A stretch of 30,258 nt of DNA from UBA7239 sp035456205 (GTDB taxonomy: Bacteria > Pseudomonadota > Gammaproteobacteria > Pseudomonadales > UBA7239): the NCBI GenBank assembly GCA_035456205.1, contig DATIDQ010000009.1, positions 1 through 30,258 of the forward strand, in the 5' to 3' direction. Position 1 is the first letter of the stretch; every line of letters begins with the position of its first letter. Shown here in pieces: positions 14,148 to 21,923 of the stretch. The position numbers were made by a program, and so were the translations under genes. Under the pieces are notes generated by a model that had not been told where the DNA came from, made no database searches, and saw nothing but the letters and a program-made list of their open reading frames with translations.

Positions 14148-14618
14148 TTATATTCCAGACCAGATTGCTCCGCAATTGGTTATTGCTGGATAAGTATCAA
14201 TGCTTTTTGATAATCCAGTTCCCTGTTCATCTTTGTATCGCACCAAATATTTCACATGCACAAATCCAGATATCCTTCCCGTAATTCTAGAATATAGGGA
14301 TGCTCGGTCATTTTTTCCCTCAGGCCCCACCTGTGTGATATTGCAACAATTATTGTTGGATGATTTAAATTCTGTTATATCAGTATAGTAAACAGGATTT
14401 TCTGGGCGTTTAGAGTGGATTACACCCACAGCATTTTCAGTAAGAACGGGTGGGTATGTTTGGAGAATATCTCGTATGGCGAGATCAATCTTCTCCTCGT
14501 CCGACAAATATCTTCCCTCTGCATGACAATACCCCGTGTAATTCATGCCAGCCCACCACACAAATCCACCAACAGCAAGCAAAGTCACCGCCAGAAAAAA
14601 CTGCTTTATATATTTCAT
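14148..14618 (-). CDS. Anchored or exported protein of unknown function, co-transcribed with the RTX gene
   Basis: The 156-residue product has an N-terminal hydrophobic segment (about residues 8 to 26, ending GGFVWWAG), then a helical part with RYLSDEEKIDLAIRDILQTY and a beta-rich part with a Cys-Cys pair (NNNCCNI) and a late NCG. The cysteines suggest an extracytoplasmic location. I do not recognise a named family. AAGGAGATG precedes the ATG by five to six bases, and 26 bases separate its stop from the RTX start, so the two form an operon. A role as accessory, chaperone or immunity partner of the RTX protein is inference from position only. Confidence 0.85.
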   Translation of the reverse strand: MKYIKQFFLAVTLLAVGGFVWWAGMNYTGYCHAEGRYLSDEEKIDLAIRDILQTYPPVLTENAVGVIHSKRPENPVYYTDITEFKSSNNNCCNITQVGPEGKNDRASLYSRITGRISGFVHVKYLVRYKDEQGTGLSKSIDTYPAITNCGAIWSGI

Positions 14619-14638
14619 TACTACATCTCCTTCAATTT

Positions 14639-14667
14639 TTAATATCCCACAAAAACAAACTGGTCAA
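14639..14667 (-). promoter_or_regulatory. Promoter of the small-gene/RTX operon
   Basis: On the minus strand TTGACC (plus 14662-14667) and TATTAA (plus 14639-14644) are exactly 17 bases apart. The site lies about 20 bases upstream of the 14618 start codon and its ribosome binding site. The remaining sequence up to rmlD (14668-14815) shows no gene; a short ATTCA...TGAAT stem at about 14775-14790 is too weak to call a terminator. Confidence 0.6.
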
Positions 14668-14815
14668 AACCCTATATATCTTCAATTCATGTAAGCCATA
14701 TCTCCAAAGCATGTAATTTTGATAAACGCAATGCACAGCGATCTGACACACTGGCGCTCTGTAAAATTGTGGGGATTATTCAGGACGGTGAATCCTCTTC
14801 CTTGAGGCGTGTGAA

Positions 14816-15703
14816 TTACTTCAGATGATCCAGCAACACATCCAGCCCATGCTGCCATTGCGGGCTTGCAATGCCGAGAGCGTTATTGAGTTTGCTGCAA
14901 TCCATTACAGAATTGACGGGGCGCACAGCAGCGACCGGATATTCATGTGTGGCAATAGCAATCACACGCGGTTTTTTCGCGATCATACCTTTTGCAAAAG
15001 CCGTCTCGATAATCTGTTCTGCAAACGCATGCCAGGTGCAAGCTGGCGCACCTGCATAGTGATAGATGCCCGATTCAAGCTTGCCCGCCACCATCGCCTG
15101 CGCAGCTTGCACCAGCGTGGCAGCGATATCGCCAGCATGTGTCGGGCAACCGAATTGATCACCCACTACACGCAATTCATCGCGTTCACGCGCCAATCGC
15201 AACATGGTTTTGGGAAAATTGTTGCCGAAGCGGCCAAACACCCAACTGGTGCGCAACACCAGTGCGCGGCTGCAGTCGTCCATCACTTGCTGTTCACCGA
15301 TGAGTTTGCTGTGGCCGTACACCGAGCGTGGTTCGCAAATATCTTCTTCGGCCCACAATTCGTCTTCGGGTTTATCGCCGGAGAAAACATAGTCTGTAGA
15401 GACATGCAGCAGTGGGATGCTGTGTGTTTCCGCCGCGAATGCAAGATGACCTGCACCATTGGCATTGATAGCAAACGCCTGTTCAGCGTCACTCTCGGCA
15501 CGATCCACCGCGGTATACGCCGCAGCATTGATCACTACTTGTGGATGATATTTCGCAAATGCATTGGCAATACTGGCCGGATCAGTGATATCCAGCTCGC
15601 TGCGTGAACAGCGTATCAGTTCAACACCTGGCACAGCGATGTGCGCAAATTCCTGCCCCAGCTGTCCATCGCCACCGGCGATAAGAATGCGTAACGCTGT
15701 CAT
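14816..15703 (-). CDS. rmlD: dTDP-4-dehydrorhamnose reductase
   Basis: RmlD performs the last step of dTDP-L-rhamnose synthesis, reducing dTDP-4-keto-L-rhamnose with NAD(P)H. The 295-residue protein has the N-terminal nucleotide-binding motif GGDGQLGQE, a NAAAYTAVDRAE segment, STDYVFSG and the catalytic YGHSK (Y-x-x-x-K), with RTSWVFG following. Length is standard. It is the last gene of the manC-rmlBACD operon, seven bases after rmlC, with no clear terminator before the promoter region of the RTX unit. Confidence 0.97.
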   Translation of the reverse strand: MTALRILIAGGDGQLGQEFAHIAVPGVELIRCSRSELDITDPASIANAFAKYHPQVVINAAAYTAVDRAESDAEQAFAINANGAGHLAFAAETHSIPLLHVSTDYVFSGDKPEDELWAEEDICEPRSVYGHSKLIGEQQVMDDCSRALVLRTSWVFGRFGNNFPKTMLRLARERDELRVVGDQFGCPTHAGDIAATLVQAAQAMVAGKLESGIYHYAGAPACTWHAFAEQIIETAFAKGMIAKKPRVIAIATHEYPVAAVRPVNSVMDCSKLNNALGIASPQWQHGLDVLLDHLK

Positions 15704-15710
15704 TGAGTGC

Positions 15711-16265
15711 CTACCATTTTTCTGCTTTCCATTGCGCGGCCAATTCGTTCAACGCGGGTAGCGCGACATCTTTTGCCGAGAGTTGTGGATTGCTCACGGG
15801 CCAGTCAATACCGATAGCAGGATCATTCCACAACACACCAATTTCATCGCCGGGTTGATAATATTCGGTGCATTTGTAAAGAAAATCGGCATCGTCAGAT
15901 ACAACGGCAAAACCGTGTGCGTAGCCCGGTGGAATATAAAACTGGCGATGATTGCTGTCGCTCAATTCCACAGCAACGTGTTGACCGAATGTGGGTGAAT
16001 GCGGATTGATATCCACCGCGACATCAAACACCGTGCCGCGCGAAACGCGCACCAGTTTTCCTTGCGGGCGTTGACGTTGTGAATGCAGTCCGCGCAACAC
16101 GCCTTTTGATGAACGGGAATGATTATCTTGCACAAACGGTGGAATACCGATGTTGTTGTAGGTATCGGCGCGCCAGGTTTCCTGAAAAAATCCACGGCTG
16201 TCGCCATGCACTTTCGGTTCCAGAATCAGCACACCCGGCAGGATGGTTTCAATCACTTTCATCAT
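15711..16265 (-). CDS. rmlC: dTDP-4-dehydrorhamnose 3,5-epimerase
   Basis: RmlC epimerises C3 and C5 of dTDP-4-keto-6-deoxyglucose. The 184-residue protein shows the cupin family landmarks: an early DSRGFFQETW, then DNHSRSSKGVLRGLHSQ with the catalytic His, KLVRVSRGTVFDVAVDI, and FYIPPGYAHGFAV. The first ATG overlaps the rmlA stop by four bases (ATGA); a second in-frame ATG follows immediately and may be the true start. Coupling to rmlA on one side and rmlD on the other fits a single transcript. Confidence 0.97.
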   Translation of the reverse strand: MMKVIETILPGVLILEPKVHGDSRGFFQETWRADTYNNIGIPPFVQDNHSRSSKGVLRGLHSQRQRPQGKLVRVSRGTVFDVAVDINPHSPTFGQHVAVELSDSNHRQFYIPPGYAHGFAVVSDDADFLYKCTEYYQPGDEIGVLWNDPAIGIDWPVSNPQLSAKDVALPALNELAAQWKAEKW

Positions 16266-17140
16266 TTGCCAAATACCAGCAAATCTAACAGGTAGGCACC
16301 ATAGCCGCTTTTCTTGAGCGGCTCGGCCAGTGCGCGCAATTGGGTATCGTCAATCCAGCCCTGACGCCATGACACTTCTTCCGGGCTCGCCATTTTCATA
16401 CCTTGCCGGTGTTCGATTGTCTGTACAAATTGCGATGCTTCCAGCAGCGAATCATGTGTGCCAGTGTCCAGCCACGCTGTACCACGCCCCATAATTTCCA
16501 CTCGCAAATTGCCGTTTTGCAAATAGATATTGTTCAAATCGGTAATTTCCAGTTCCCCGCGCGGTGAAGGTTTTATTCCTTCAGCGTACTTCACTACCGC
16601 GTTATCGTAAAAATACAGACCGGTTACCGCGTAGCGTGATTTCGGTTTCGCCGGTTTTTCTTCCAGGCTGATGGCTTTTTTGTCTTTATCAAACTCCACC
16701 ACACCGAAACGCTCAGGGTCTTTTACCTGATAGGCAAATACGGTAGCGCCACCACTTTCACTTTTTGCTGCAGCCGCAGCCAAACTGTTAGAAAAGTGCT
16801 CGCCGAAAAAAAGATTGTCGCCCAATACCAGTGCGCAGGAAGAGTTGCCGATAAATTCCTTGCCGATAATAAATGCTTGCGCCAGTCCATCCGGGCTTGG
16901 TTGCACGGCATAACTCAGTGAAAGGCCCCAGCGTGAACCATCGCCGAGCAATTCCACAAAACGCGGCGTATCCTGTGGCGTAGAAATAATCAGGATTTCA
17001 CGGATGCCCGCCAGCATCAGTGTCGTCAGTGGATAGTAGATCATCGGCTTGTCGTAGATAGGCAACAACTGTTTGGAGATAGCCAGAGTTACCGGATGTA
17101 AACGTGTACCGGAACCGCCGGCAAGAATAATACCTTTCAT
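16262..17140 (-). CDS. rmlA: Glucose-1-phosphate thymidylyltransferase
   Basis: RmlA makes dTDP-glucose from glucose-1-phosphate and dTTP, the first step of the rhamnose pathway and its usual feedback point. The 292-residue protein begins with the nucleotidyltransferase motif GGSGTRLHPVTLAISKQLLP and has DKPMIYYPL, LGDNLFFGEHFS, EEKPAKPKSRYAVTGLYFYD and WLDTGTHDSLLEAS. Length is standard. GGAGAT precedes the ATG by nine bases. It is 59 bases downstream of rmlB and overlaps rmlC by four bases. Confidence 0.97.
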   Translation of the reverse strand: MKGIILAGGSGTRLHPVTLAISKQLLPIYDKPMIYYPLTTLMLAGIREILIISTPQDTPRFVELLGDGSRWGLSLSYAVQPSPDGLAQAFIIGKEFIGNSSCALVLGDNLFFGEHFSNSLAAAAAKSESGGATVFAYQVKDPERFGVVEFDKDKKAISLEEKPAKPKSRYAVTGLYFYDNAVVKYAEGIKPSPRGELEITDLNNIYLQNGNLRVEIMGRGTAWLDTGTHDSLLEASQFVQTIEHRQGMKMASPEEVSWRQGWIDDTQLRALAEPLKKSGYGAYLLDLLVFGK

Positions 17141-17199
17141 GATTGTGCTATCTCCGTTAAAAATTTTTTATTCGTCTGAACGGTTGTTCGTCTAAGCGC

Positions 17200-18261
17200 C
17201 TATTTACCAAGCCCAAGCCGTTGCATCTGGTAACTGCCATCGAGTACGTGTTGCCACCAGTTCTGGTTATCCAGATACCATTGCACCGTTTTGCGTATCC
17301 CACTTTCAAATGTTTCTGCAGGCACCCAACCGAGTTCGCGCTGGATTTTGCTGGCGTCAATCGCATAACGCACATCGTGGCCGGGGCGATCTGCCACATG
17401 CGTGATCAGATCGCGGTAGCGCGCAATCCCCGCCGGTTTTTGCGGCCGCAGTTCTTCCAGCAAATCACAAATCACATGCACCACTTCGATATTCTGTTTC
17501 TCGTTGTGGCCGCCGATATTGTAGGTTTCATTCACCACGCCTTCTTTGGCGACCAGATACAACGCACGTGCATGATCATCGACATACAGCCAGTCGCGTA
17601 TCTGGTTGCCTTTGCCATATACCGGTAACGGTTTACCAGACAGCGCGTTAAGAATCATCAGCGGAATCAGTTTTTCCGGAAAATGGTATGGGCCGTAATT
17701 GTTGGAACAATTGGTGACCAGTGTGGGTAAACCGTAGGTTTCATGCCAGGCGCGCACCAGATGATCAGACGATGCCTTGCTGGCGGAATAAGGCGAGTTG
17801 GGTGAATAGGACGTTTCTTCCGTGAACAAACCGGTAGGGCCGAGTGCGCCGTACACTTCGTCAGTAGAAATATGATGAAAGCGGAAGGCAGATTTTTTTT
17901 CTGCGGCCAACGCCAGCCAATATTTGCGTGCACTTTCCAGCAATGTATATGTGCCGACAATATTGGTTTCAATAAACGCTGCTGGCCCGTCAATGGAGCG
18001 GTCTACGTGTGATTCTGCTGCGAGATGCATCACCACGTCTGGTGTGAATTCAGCAAATACAGAGTCCAGTGCTGCACCATCACAGATATCCACTTGCCGA
18101 AAATAATAGCGTTCGGATTGAGCGACATCAGTCAATGATTCCAGATTGCCAGCGTATGTCAGTTTGTCGACGTTAATGACTGTATCTGTTGTATGGCTGA
18201 TAATGTGACGGATAACTGCTGATCCGATAAATCCTGCGCCGCCTGTTACCAATATTTTCAC
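17200..18261 (-). CDS. rmlB: dTDP-glucose 4,6-dehydratase
   Basis: RmlB converts dTDP-glucose to dTDP-4-keto-6-deoxyglucose using bound NAD. The protein opens with KILVTGGAGFIGSAVIRHI, has HLAAESHVDRSIDGP, the catalytic ISTDEVYG region, and PYSASKASSDHLVRA with the Y-x-x-x-K pair, then NCSNNYGPYHFPEKLIPL. I place the start at GTG 18261 because the GAGAGA purine run lies about nine bases upstream; a second GTG at 18267 would add two residues and sits too close to it. It follows manC closely and leads the rml genes. Confidence 0.97.
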   Translation of the reverse strand: MKILVTGGAGFIGSAVIRHIISHTTDTVINVDKLTYAGNLESLTDVAQSERYYFRQVDICDGAALDSVFAEFTPDVVMHLAAESHVDRSIDGPAAFIETNIVGTYTLLESARKYWLALAAEKKSAFRFHHISTDEVYGALGPTGLFTEETSYSPNSPYSASKASSDHLVRAWHETYGLPTLVTNCSNNYGPYHFPEKLIPLMILNALSGKPLPVYGKGNQIRDWLYVDDHARALYLVAKEGVVNETYNIGGHNEKQNIEVVHVICDLLEELRPQKPAGIARYRDLITHVADRPGHDVRYAIDASKIQRELGWVPAETFESGIRKTVQWYLDNQNWWQHVLDGSYQMQRLGLGK

Positions 18262-18280
18262 AATCACTGTCTCTCTTGTA

Positions 18281-19717
18281 TTAATTAATATTTTTCACGA
18301 TCGCTATTTTTGACGACCCTTGCTGGTTTCCGCGCCCATAATGATCTTCAAAGCGTACGATATCGTCTTCGCCAAGGTAGGTGCCGGATTGAACTTCAAT
18401 CAACTCCAATGCAATGCTGCCCGGATTTTCCAGGCGGTGCGTGACGCCCAATGGAATATAAGTGGATTGGTTTTCGCTCAGCAGGAACTCTTCATCGCCG
18501 CGTACCACGCGCGCTGTGCCGCGCACCACAATCCAGTGCTCCGCCCGATGATGATGCATTTGCAATGATAAACAGCCGCCCGGTTTTACGGTGATGCGTT
18601 TAACCTTGTGTCGATCGCCTTCGCCGATGGAATCGTAAAATCCCCAAGGGCGATACACTTTGCGATGTGAGCGCACATGGCTTCTTTGCTGTTCGGTGAG
18701 TGTTTCAACAATTTTCTTGATGTTTTCTGATTCAGCGCGCGGTGCGACCAGAATGGCATCATCGGTTTCCACTACGATGAGGTTATCAACACCCATCACC
18801 ACGACCAGTTTTTCTTCCGCAAATACCGTGCTGTTTTGGGTGTTTTGCAGTACCACATCGCCGCGCACCACATTGCCATCGCTGTCTTTTTCCATGCTGT
18901 CGGCAAGACTGCTCCAGCTGCCGACATCACTCCACGCTGTATGACACGGGACAACCACGGCTTTATCGGTGTGCTCCATCACGGCGTAGTCGATGGAAAT
19001 ATCCGGTGCGGCGGCAAATGCATGATTATCCAGACGAATAAATCCAAGATCGACCGTGTGTGCGGCATAGGATTTTGTACAAGCATCTATGACTGCTGGT
19101 GCGTGATGGCGCATTGCCTGTAGCAGTGCTGCTGCGCGAAACATAAATACACCGCAGTTCCATAAATAATCGCCGCTGATCAGATATTGTTGTGCAGTCG
19201 CGGCATCCGGCTTTTCAACAAATTTTTCTACATAAAAACCATTGCCTGCATTCACAGCAGTGCCACGCTTGATGTAGCCGTAACCGGTAGCCGGAAAAAC
19301 CGGTTGCACACCGAAAGTCACAAGATGCCCGGCTTCCGCCAGTGGCCTGGCAGCCAGCATCATGGTGCGAAAGGCATCAGCATCGGTAAACAGATGGTCA
19401 GATGGCAATACCAGCAAAATGTCATCAGGCTGCGCTGCCAGTGCAGCAATGGCTACAGCGGGTGCGGTATTGCGTGAACACGGTTCAATGATGATCCGGC
19501 TTTCAACACTGCCCAGTTGCTCGGCAGCCATGAAGCGGTGTTCGCTGTTGCAGATCACCATGGGCGCAGCAAAACCCTCTGCCTGCACGCGGGCGAGTGT
19601 CAGGTTAAACAGGGATTTCCCGTCAAATAAGGGTAAAAATTGCTTGGGATGGCTTTCCCGTGACAAAGGCCACAGGCGCTTGCCGGCGCCGCCGGACAAA
19701 ATGACTGGAATAATCAC
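18281..19717 (-). CDS. manC: Mannose-1-phosphate guanylyltransferase / mannose-6-phosphate isomerase
   Basis: This 478-residue protein is a bifunctional type II enzyme that supplies GDP-mannose. The N-terminal nucleotidyltransferase shows GGAGKRLWPLSRESHPKQFL, VLPSDHLFTD, FVEKPD, and SDVGSWSSL. The C-terminal cupin isomerase domain (from about residue 345) shows RPWGFYDSIG, HKVKRITVKPG, LSLQMHHHRAEHWIVVRGTA and the YIPLGVTHRLENPG stretch. It is the first gene of the operon with rmlBACD, 13 to 20 bases ahead of rmlB, so one promoter feeds both GDP-mannose and dTDP-rhamnose synthesis. AlgA and WbpW are the same family. Confidence 0.96.
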   Translation of the reverse strand: MIIPVILSGGAGKRLWPLSRESHPKQFLPLFDGKSLFNLTLARVQAEGFAAPMVICNSEHRFMAAEQLGSVESRIIIEPCSRNTAPAVAIAALAAQPDDILLVLPSDHLFTDADAFRTMMLAARPLAEAGHLVTFGVQPVFPATGYGYIKRGTAVNAGNGFYVEKFVEKPDAATAQQYLISGDYLWNCGVFMFRAAALLQAMRHHAPAVIDACTKSYAAHTVDLGFIRLDNHAFAAAPDISIDYAVMEHTDKAVVVPCHTAWSDVGSWSSLADSMEKDSDGNVVRGDVVLQNTQNSTVFAEEKLVVVMGVDNLIVVETDDAILVAPRAESENIKKIVETLTEQQRSHVRSHRKVYRPWGFYDSIGEGDRHKVKRITVKPGGCLSLQMHHHRAEHWIVVRGTARVVRGDEEFLLSENQSTYIPLGVTHRLENPGSIALELIEVQSGTYLGEDDIVRFEDHYGRGNQQGSSKIAIVKNIN

Positions 19718-19749
19718 GGATGACTCTTTATTAAGAATACTGACTTTTT

Positions 19750-19779
19750 ATTATGGCATTGTCGGGTACAGGCTGTCAG
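19750..19779 (-). promoter_or_regulatory. Promoter of the manC-rmlBACD operon
   Basis: On the minus strand CTGACA (plus 19774-19779) and CATAAT (plus 19750-19755) each match consensus at five of six positions and are 18 bases apart. The start point would leave a leader of roughly 25 bases before the manC ATG. Confidence 0.55.
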
Positions 19780-19835
19780 CCGTCCGGCTTAGCCGTTAAG
19801 CTGTGCGCGCGATTCACGGTATCGATTCCCACGGC

Positions 19836-20225
19836 ATGCGACACGAATTTTTGCGTTTCCTGATCACAGGCACAGCCAATACTGTTGCTTCGTGGCTGGT
19901 CTACTTGTTCTTCAACCTGTTTTTGCCCTACACAGTGGCTTACACCATCGCCTATGGGTTTGGCATGGTGTTCACCTACTACATGAATACGCGCTGGGTA
20001 TTCAAGGTGCCGATGAAGTGGAGCACCTTCATGCAATTTCCGGTGATTTTCGCGCTGCGCTATGGCATGGATGTCAGCGTGTTGTTTGTGCTGGTGAACT
20101 ACCTTGGCTGCCCGGAAACCTTCGGGCCCTTGGGAACCATTGCTCTGACGATGCCCATTGGTTTCTTGTTGTCACGCCTGGTGTTGATGCGTAGAGCGCA
20201 CCAAGCGGATGAACGCCAGATCTAG
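19836..20225 (+). CDS. GtrA family membrane protein
   Basis: The 129-residue protein has four hydrophobic helices and the GtrA opening FLRFLITGTANTVASWLVY, followed by IAYGFGMVFTYYMNTRWVF. GtrA-like proteins are thought to help move lipid-linked sugars across the inner membrane, commonly next to GT2 glycosyltransferases. The ATG at 19836 gives the family's usual start; a GTG at 19803 would add eleven residues. It is divergent from manC and convergent with fur. A GT2 enzyme of the partner type is encoded about 7 kb away at 26467-27462. Confidence 0.88.
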   Translation: MRHEFLRFLITGTANTVASWLVYLFFNLFLPYTVAYTIAYGFGMVFTYYMNTRWVFKVPMKWSTFMQFPVIFALRYGMDVSVLFVLVNYLGCPETFGPLGTIALTMPIGFLLSRLVLMRRAHQADERQI

Positions 20226-20241
20226 CGCTTCGACCGGACGT

Positions 20242-20652
20242 CTAGCGTTTTGGTCTAACGTACAGCACCAGGCTGTGGCCCACCAGTTCGAAGCCGTGCG
20301 CGGTGGCTATCTCCTTCTGGATGCGCTCGATATCCGCGTTATGGAATTCAACCACCTTGCCGCTTTCCGTGCAGACCATATGGTCGTGGTGCTCGTCGCC
20401 GCGGCTTAATTCGAACACTGCATAGCCACCATCAAAATTATGGCGCGTGACCAAGCCGGCTGATTCAAATTGGGTTAGTACGCGATATACGGTAGCCAGT
20501 CCGACATCTTCACCGGTTTCCAGCAGATTCTTGTACACATCCTCGGCGCTGAGGTGACGTTGGGTATTGGTTTCCAACATTTGCAGAATCTTGATTCGCG
20601 GTACGGTGACCTTCAAGCCAGCCTTGCGCAATTCCTGATTTTCTCCTGCCAT
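20242..20652 (-). CDS. fur: Ferric uptake regulator Fur
   Basis: The 136-residue protein is a standard proteobacterial Fur. It has an N-terminal winged helix (ENQELRKAGLKVTVPRIKIL, then HLSAEDVYKNL and GLATVYRVLTQFESAGLV) and a C-terminal dimerisation domain with the metal-binding histidines in DEHHDHMVC. The second cysteine of the usual C-x-x-C is serine here, as in Pseudomonas-type Fur, and the C-terminal cysteine pair is absent. It represses iron-uptake genes when iron is plentiful. It is divergent from bamE; a -10-like GATAAT for fur lies at plus 20687-20692, but no Fur box was recognised. Confidence 0.97.
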   Translation of the reverse strand: MAGENQELRKAGLKVTVPRIKILQMLETNTQRHLSAEDVYKNLLETGEDVGLATVYRVLTQFESAGLVTRHNFDGGYAVFELSRGDEHHDHMVCTESGKVVEFHNADIERIQKEIATAHGFELVGHSLVLYVRPKR

Positions 20653-20726
20653 ATCCTGCCCCTTCTAGCGCTATCGACTATCGGGTATTATCGCCGCTCG
20701 CTGAAGCCAGTGGTATCCCGTTTTCC

Positions 20727-21116
20727 ATGCCAATCTTACTGCACCGTTTGCTCGTTCGTCTGCTATTACCGGTTTTATTACTGGCCGGTCTGGTGGCCTG
20801 CTCATTCCCCGGGGTTTACAAACTGGATGTACAGCAGGGCAACATTGTCACGCAAGATATGGTCAACCAGCTGAAACCCGGCATGAACCGGCGTCAGGTG
20901 CGTTACATCATGGGTACGCCGCTGTTGGTAGACAGCTTTAGCAATGACCGCTGGGATTATTACTACTCGCTGAAAAACGGTGACAGCGAACTGGTGCATG
21001 AGCGTTTGACCCTGTTTTTTATTGACGATCAACTGGTCAACATGCAGGGTAATTTTCGCCCCGAGCAGGCTAGCGGTGCGCCATCTAACGCCGCCAAGCC
21101 GGCCACTGCTGAATAA
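20727..21116 (+). CDS. bamE: Outer membrane assembly lipoprotein BamE
   Basis: BamE is the small lipoprotein of the BAM complex that inserts beta-barrels into the outer membrane. The 129-residue product has a lipoprotein signal ending in LVAC (modified Cys25), then the SmpA/OmlA domain: YKLDVQQGN, MVNQLKPGMNRRQVRYIMGT, and the WDYYYSLK and LTLFFIDDQL strands, followed by an alanine-rich tail. The ATG at 20727 lacks a clear ribosome binding site. It lies divergent from fur, the common gammaproteobacterial arrangement, and its stop is 13 bases from that of the convergent rnfH. Confidence 0.96.
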   Translation: MPILLHRLLVRLLLPVLLLAGLVACSFPGVYKLDVQQGNIVTQDMVNQLKPGMNRRQVRYIMGTPLLVDSFSNDRWDYYYSLKNGDSELVHERLTLFFIDDQLVNMQGNFRPEQASGAPSNAAKPATAE

Positions 21117-21129
21117 TTCGCCCGGTTAA

Positions 21130-21414
21130 CTATAAGCGGGATTTCTGCGCACGCTGGCGTCTGGCTTCCTTCGGATCCAGCAGTAACGGTCGATAGACTT
21201 CCACACGGTCGCCATCGACAAGCACGTACTGACTGTCCACCACCTTGCTGAATACGCCGAGTTTGCATTCGGCGAGCGCCAGCCCGGGAAATACCTCTGC
21301 TATTCCGGACAACGCTACCGCCTGCTGCGCCGTACAACCGGATGCTACTTCCAGCGCTTTTACCCATTGTTTATCCGGCAGGGCGCAGGCGATTTCGATC
21401 TTGATGAGTGGCAT
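21130..21414 (-). CDS. rnfH: RnfH family ubiquitin-like protein
   Basis: The 94-residue protein is of the RnfH family (beta-grasp fold, role not settled): IKIEIACALPDKQWVKALEV, a TAQQAVALSGI helix, LGVFSKVVDSQYVLVDGDRV, and the typical end EVYRPLLLDPKEARRQRA. I start it at the ATG 21414, which shares a base with the ratA stop (TGATG), rather than further upstream inside ratA. The ratA-rnfH pair next to smpB and bamE is conserved in Gammaproteobacteria. Confidence 0.95.
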   Translation of the reverse strand: MPLIKIEIACALPDKQWVKALEVASGCTAQQAVALSGIAEVFPGLALAECKLGVFSKVVDSQYVLVDGDRVEVYRPLLLDPKEARRQRAQKSRL

Positions 21415-21860
21415 CAGCGCGCTCCTCCGTACAGGGCATGGGCGCGACGACACAGGGAATCCACCAGATTGCCAGCAACGCCTTCGAATAACTTGCCAGC
21501 GGCCAGATTGGCCAGTTTGCCATCCAGCTCGAACTGCAGATCCAGCGATACCTTGCAGGCCTCCGGTGCCAGCGCATTGAATTGCCAGCGGCCTGATAAA
21601 GAGGTGAACGGGCCTTCCAATAATTCCATCACAATAGCCTGTGGGCGTTGCAAGTGGTTGCGGGTGGCAAAACTCTGGTTAATCCCTGCACGACTCAATT
21701 GTAGTCGTGCTTCGATGACATCGGCCTCGGCTGACAAAATGGTCGCGCCGACACAGCCATCCATGTATTGCGGGTACGCGGCGATATCGTTGATCAGATC
21801 AAACAATTGTTCTGCTGGATAAGGCAATAAGGCAGTTTTGGCGATACGGGTGATGGACAT
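21414..21860 (-). CDS. ratA: RatA family SRPBCC/START-domain protein
   Basis: The 148-residue protein belongs to the RatA/Coq10 group of the START-like fold: an early YPAEQLFDLINDIAAYPQY, a central RNHLQRP...EGPFTSLSG and the last helix LVDSLCRRAHALYG. In E. coli RatA has been reported to interfere with 70S ribosome assembly, while related Coq10 binds ubiquinone; which applies here is not visible. The ATG at 21860 gives the family start (MSITRIAKT). An in-frame start at 21881 would add seven non-conserved residues. It is divergent from smpB and coupled to rnfH. Confidence 0.93.
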   Translation of the reverse strand: MSITRIAKTALLPYPAEQLFDLINDIAAYPQYMDGCVGATILSAEADVIEARLQLSRAGINQSFATRNHLQRPQAIVMELLEGPFTSLSGRWQFNALAPEACKVSLDLQFELDGKLANLAAGKLFEGVAGNLVDSLCRRAHALYGGAR

Positions 21861-21911
21861 AACGACACATTTATTCGGCAATGGCGCATTCTAACACCGG
21901 CACCCTGTGCC

Positions 21912-21917
21912 TATAAT
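21912..21917 (+). promoter_or_regulatory. -10 box of smpB, unusually close to the start codon
   Basis: A perfect TATAAT ends seven bases before the A of the smpB ATG at 21924, so transcription should begin at or next to the start codon. The -35 region 17 bases upstream is weak (TTCTAA). There is no ribosome binding site in between. Confidence 0.5.
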
Positions 21918-21923
21918 GCCTGC

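Noticed and set aside
14770..14800. Possible terminator downstream of rmlD or upstream of the RTX unit
   Set aside because: Only a five-base stem with a six-base loop and no following T run.
14825..15607. 260-residue plus-strand ORF opposite rmlD
   Set aside because: It lies entirely antisense to a well-supported rmlD with all motifs intact and shows no family features.
20226..20241. Terminator between the convergent GtrA and fur genes
   Set aside because: The 16-base gap shows only a distant GACC/GGTC pair, too weak to call.
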